A stretch of 32,278 nt of DNA from a virus. The translations under genes and the position numbers were made by a program. The notes under the pieces are model-generated. The model was not told where the DNA came from. It saw nothing but the letters and a program-made list of their open reading frames with translations, and did not search any database. Positions 28,561 through 32,278 of the stretch are shown here, piece by piece (position 1 is the first letter of the stretch; each line of letters starts with the position of its first letter). The DNA lies in the IMG/VR virus record IMGVR_UViG_3300020463_000075, positions 1 through 32,278 of that record; one strand, given 5' to 3'.

Positions 28561-31500
28561 GTGGCTCAAAAAACAGACCTTAATGTTAGTCCTTATTATG
28601 ATGATTATGCAGATTCGAAGAATTTTCATCGAATTTTGTTTAAACCATCAGCAGCCATACAGGCTAGGGAACTAACACAATTACAATCAATACTTCAAAA
28701 TCAGATTGAAAGATTTGGTTCTCACATGTTTAAAGAGGGTGCAATCATCCTTGGTGCAAGAACTAATTATGATAATCAATATTTTGGAGTAAAGATTGAA
28801 GATACAAATCCAAATGGAAGTGGTATTTCAGCTGCTGAATCTTTTCGTGTAGACTCAGTTGGTAAATTTTACAAAGGTGCAACCAGTGGAGTTGTAGGTA
28901 AAGTTTTAAATACAAGTCAGAAAACTACAGATGACCCATTAACACTTCATATTAAATATCAAGCAACAGGTAACTCTGGTTCTACATTTTATACAGAATT
29001 TGAAGATGGTGAAATATTAGATGAAGTAACACAAGACACTAATGGTCTTGGTGGTTATACATCTGCTGGTTCTAATAATCAATTTAAAGTTTTTTCAATA
29101 GCAGGTTCTATTAATGTAGGGTCTACGGCAGGTTCGTCTGCAAGTATATCCGAAGGTATTATATACACTAGAGGTATGTTTGTCAAGGTGCCTGCTCAAA
29201 CAATTATTTTAGAAAAATATTCTAATACTCCATCCTACAAGGTTGGTGTAGATATTGCAGAAACACTTACAACATATACAGAAGATACAAGTCTACTAGA
29301 TAATGCAGCTGGTTCATCAAATGAAAACGCTCCAGGCGCAGACAGACTTACATTTACATTATCTCTTGCAAAGAAATCTTTAACTGCAACCGACTCAACA
29401 GACTTTATTGAATTAATGAGATTAGCTGCTGGTGAAGTAGTTAGAAAACAAGAGATTACAGAATATAACAGAATACAAGAAACACTTGCACGAAGAACTT
29501 TTGATGAGTCTGGTGACTATACTTTAGAACCTTTCACTCTTGCATATAGAGAACACTTAAATGACTTATCAAATAATGGTGTATACACTTCAACATCATC
29601 TCCAGCTGGAGATGATTCTAAATTTATTGCAGTAGTATCTGCTGGTAAATCTTATGTAAGAGGATTTGAAGTAGACAAACAAACACCTTCATTCTTAACA
29701 TTTGATAAAGCAAGAACAACTGCATCAAAAGATAATGTTGCATCTGCATTTAGAATAGGAAACTTTTTAAAAGTTAATAATGTATATGGTTTACCAGACA
29801 TAGGTGATACTGGTGACCTACAAGCATTTTCAACAGTTACACTTATGGACACTGCAAAAGGTTCAGTTGCAAGTGACGATGGTGGTGGAAATAAAATAGG
29901 TTTTGCAAGAGTAAGAGCATTCGAACAGTTTAATTCATCAAGTGATGCAGTACATTTATTTGATGTGCAAATGTTCACTAAATTAACAACTGCATCGGTA
30001 TCCTTATCAAAAGGAATGAAAGTAAAAGGAACTGTATCTGGTGCAACAGGTATTGTTGCAGAAGCAGTTTCAAGTGGAACAACAGTTTTACTACACAGTG
30101 TTGTAGGAACATTTAATACAAGTGATACATTAAGAAAACACCAGAACTCATCTGGTGGTGTAGCAGTTAGTGCAATAAGAACATATGATATAGGAAGAAT
30201 AAGAAGAGTACATCAAGATAGAGGAACAGGTGTATTCCAAGAATTTGGTGGAGATGTCGTATTAGAAGACAACTTTACATTGACAGGAAGTGGAACAGTT
30301 ACAGTAGATGGTGATTCAAGTAATGATACAATAACAGGTATTGCATCTGTATTTACTAACGAACTTGTCGAAGGTGATAATTTACTACTTTCAAATGGTG
30401 CAACTACATCTGTAGTGTCAGTAACAGACAACGATACAGTAGTTGTCACAGATATTGCTGGAACAACCTCAGATGTTATTAGTGGTGCAATCGTAAGACA
30501 AAGAGCAAAATTCTACAAACCAGACCAAACAGTTGCAATATCTGGGTTACCTAACTCTGGTATAAAAGATATTTCAATTGAAACAGAAGTAGTACGAAGA
30601 GAAGTAATAGTACAATCAAGTGGAACAGGAATATGCACAGTAACATCATCCGATGGAACATTTGTTGCATTTAGTGAAGATGATTACCATGCATCTAGAA
30701 GTGATAATGGTGCAAAAATATCTTTAACATCAAGTGATTTATCAATCAGTAATGGTTCAAATACTGGTTCAGTAGATATTGATGTAGGTGTTAATAGTAC
30801 AAATTGTAAAATTATTGTAACAGTACAAAGAGGTTCAGTATCAGAATCATCTAAAACCTTAGTTAAAGGTGCAGTATTAAATGTTGATACTGCAAACTCA
30901 ACTGCAAATTATGGAACATCATATCAACACCAAGATATTACATTAGGTGTTGCAGATGTATTTAAAGTAAGAGGAATATTCGAAGGTGGTAACGCAATAT
31001 CATCTGGTGGTGCAACTGCATCAACAGCTCCAGTCCCACCATCATTTACATATACAGCAGATGCTGGAAGTAATGCATTATCTACAGGTGGTGTAGAAGT
31101 TATTGGTGATGTTTCAAATGCAAGAGGTATTTTAATTGAAAACGATTCTAATACTTGTTTCTTTTACTACAAAGATGGTTCTGGTAAATTTCAAGAAGGT
31201 GAGGGAATAACCTTTATAGATGGAGTTGCAAAAGCTGGAACAATTAGTAATTTATCAAATGGTTCAAAAGAAATTACAGACAATTTTGTATTTGATGATG
31301 GTCAAAGAGATAGTTTTTATGACATATCTAAAATATCAAGAAAAACAGGAGCTCCAGCACCAACAAATCCATTAATGATTATTGTTGATTTCTTTACACA
31401 TTCTGGTGCTGGTAATGTATTTACAGGTAATTCATATGGTACTCTTGCATTTGCTGAAATACCAAGTTATGTTGCAGATAGATTTGACCCAAGTGCATCC

Positions 31501-32278
31501 TTTGATGCAGATGGTGAATTCCATCTTGCAGACTCAATCGACTATAGACCAGTTGTAGCAAGATTGTTGACTACACAACCATCAGCTGATGTAGGAACTA
31601 CAAATAATATTTCTGGAATTAGTGCTTTACCAATGTCATACAGTTCGTCTGCATTTGAAGGTAATGGTTCTTTTAATCCAGACTTAGCAAAAATTGGTTC
31701 AAACATTACAGTGGATTATGAACACTATCTTGCAAGACTTGATAGATTGTTCTTAACAGCATTAGGAGAATTCGTTATAGTAACAGGTGAACCTTCCGAT
31801 GCACCTAAGAAAGGTGCAAAAGTTGATAACGCAATTGAGGTTGCAGAAATATTTGTACCAGCATTTACTCCAGATGTAGGAGAAATACAATCACAATTAG
31901 TACAACATAGACGATATACCATGAGAGATATAGATGGTATGCAACGAAGATTAACACAATTAGAAACAGCAGTATCACTTTCTATGTTGGAAGAAAAAAC
32001 AGAAACATTACAAGTTTTAGATGACGAAGGATTTGATAAATTCAAATCTGGTTTTGTTGTCGACCCATTTAAAGGCCATGGAGTTGGAGATGTATTCCAT
32101 CCAGACTATGGTATTGCAGTAGACCAAGCAGAAGGTATTGCAAGACCAACACATAGAACAAATTATTTTGATATGCAATTTAATACTGGTATATCATCTA
32201 ATGTTACAAAAAGTGGTGATATAATAACATTACCATTTACCGAAGAAGCACATATTACTTCTAATAAAGCATCACAAC
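28561..32278 (+). CDS. Large DUF4815-like baseplate/fibre structural protein (partial, runs off window)
   Basis: Open reading frame from GTG 28561 to the window end, 1239 codons with no stop. The N-terminus (AQKTDLNVSPYYDDYADSKN, then FHRILFKPSAAIQARELTQL and QNQIERFGSHMFKEGAIILG) is typical of DUF4815-containing proteins found after gp8 in marine T4-like phages, where they may take the place of T4 gp9/gp10 as fibre-attachment or outer baseplate proteins. Later parts are Ser/Thr/Gly-rich beta sequence. An AGGA-containing leader precedes the GTG, 11 nt after the gp8 stop. The 3' end is outside the window, so full length and C-terminal domains are unknown. Confidence 0.7.
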   Translation, partial: MAQKTDLNVSPYYDDYADSKNFHRILFKPSAAIQARELTQLQSILQNQIERFGSHMFKEGAIILGARTNYDNQYFGVKIEDTNPNGSGISAAESFRVDSVGKFYKGATSGVVGKVLNTSQKTTDDPLTLHIKYQATGNSGSTFYTEFEDGEILDEVTQDTNGLGGYTSAGSNNQFKVFSIAGSINVGSTAGSSASISEGIIYTRGMFVKVPAQTIILEKYSNTPSYKVGVDIAETLTTYTEDTSLLDNAAGSSNENAPGADRLTFTLSLAKKSLTATDSTDFIELMRLAAGEVVRKQEITEYNRIQETLARRTFDESGDYTLEPFTLAYREHLNDLSNNGVYTSTSSPAGDDSKFIAVVSAGKSYVRGFEVDKQTPSFLTFDKARTTASKDNVASAFRIGNFLKVNNVYGLPDIGDTGDLQAFSTVTLMDTAKGSVASDDGGGNKIGFARVRAFEQFNSSSDAVHLFDVQMFTKLTTASVSLSKGMKVKGTVSGATGIVAEAVSSGTTVLLHSVVGTFNTSDTLRKHQNSSGGVAVSAIRTYDIGRIRRVHQDRGTGVFQEFGGDVVLEDNFTLTGSGTVTVDGDSSNDTITGIASVFTNELVEGDNLLLSNGATTSVVSVTDNDTVVVTDIAGTTSDVISGAIVRQRAKFYKPDQTVAISGLPNSGIKDISIETEVVRREVIVQSSGTGICTVTSSDGTFVAFSEDDYHASRSDNGAKISLTSSDLSISNGSNTGSVDIDVGVNSTNCKIIVTVQRGSVSESSKTLVKGAVLNVDTANSTANYGTSYQHQDITLGVADVFKVRGIFEGGNAISSGGATASTAPVPPSFTYTADAGSNALSTGGVEVIGDVSNARGILIENDSNTCFFYYKDGSGKFQEGEGITFIDGVAKAGTISNLSNGSKEITDNFVFDDGQRDSFYDISKISRKTGAPAPTNPLMIIVDFFTHSGAGNVFTGNSYGTLAFAEIPSYVADRFDPSASFDADGEFHLADSIDYRPVVARLLTTQPSADVGTTNNISGISALPMSYSSSAFEGNGSFNPDLAKIGSNITVDYEHYLARLDRLFLTALGEFVIVTGEPSDAPKKGAKVDNAIEVAEIFVPAFTPDVGEIQSQLVQHRRYTMRDIDGMQRRLTQLETAVSLSMLEEKTETLQVLDDEGFDKFKSGFVVDPFKGHGVGDVFHPDYGIAVDQAEGIARPTHRTNYFDMQFNTGISSNVTKSGDIITLPFTEEAHITSNKASQ

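Overview
The window is about 32 kb of an AT-rich (by eye about one third GC), densely packed genome of a T4-like contractile-tailed phage. It resembles the marine T4-like group that infects cyanobacteria and SAR11-type bacteria. Evidence: recognisable homologues of T4 gp33, gp59, gp32, gp26/gp51, gp4, gp48, gp53, gp5, gp25, gp6, gp7 and gp8, and T4-type late promoter boxes (TATAAATA) next to late genes. The host cannot be fixed from sequence. The proteobacterial-type IscU and the AT richness fit a marine proteobacterium better than a cyanobacterium, but this is inference.

Layout. (1) 1-2411, + strand: a tightly overlapped operon of small unknown genes, a 2OG-Fe(II) oxygenase-like protein and a RecB/MGME1-type nuclease. 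(2) 2414-3105: a 45-residue membrane protein on the minus strand diverging from a full-length IscU Fe-S scaffold. (3) 3110-6302, + strand: a consensus sigma70 promoter drives a membrane protein, the late coactivator gp33, a ribosomal protein bS21, the helicase loader gp59, a Rossmann-like unknown and the ssDNA-binding protein gp32. (4) 6303-6778: a late promoter, a GC-richer structured stretch (candidate RNA) and a small basic protein. (5) 11250 down to 6770, minus strand: a late tail operon with an unknown conserved protein, a tail-tube-like protein, gp26 with a -1 frameshift into gp51, a two-TM (holin-like?) protein and a tape-measure candidate. (6) 11269-11906: two small + strand genes from a sigma70 promoter, then a second structured stretch. 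(7) 12487 down to 11907, minus strand: gp4 and a small membrane protein. (8) 12487-32278, + strand: the baseplate module gp48, gp53, gp27-like hub, [two small membrane proteins and panD], gp5, an unknown virion-type protein, gp25, gp6, a small structural protein, a very large gp7, gp8 and a DUF4815-like protein running off the window.

How it works together. Region 3 supplies late transcription (gp33), translation (bS21) and replication/recombination (gp59, gp32) functions, while regions 5, 7 and 8 build the baseplate, tail tube and head-completion parts from late promoters. Two host-type metabolic genes are present with active-site residues intact: iscU (Fe-S assembly) and panD (aspartate 1-decarboxylase, beta-alanine for CoA).

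Most unusual signals: promoters whose predicted start site falls on or within 3 nt of the AUG (leaderless mRNAs) in front of early and late genes of a phage that carries its own bS21; late promoters facing each other across both late-late divergent gene pairs; a 9-mer, GGACTCCTA, present seven times in 3.2 kb around the panD cassette and not seen elsewhere; and two candidate structured RNAs.
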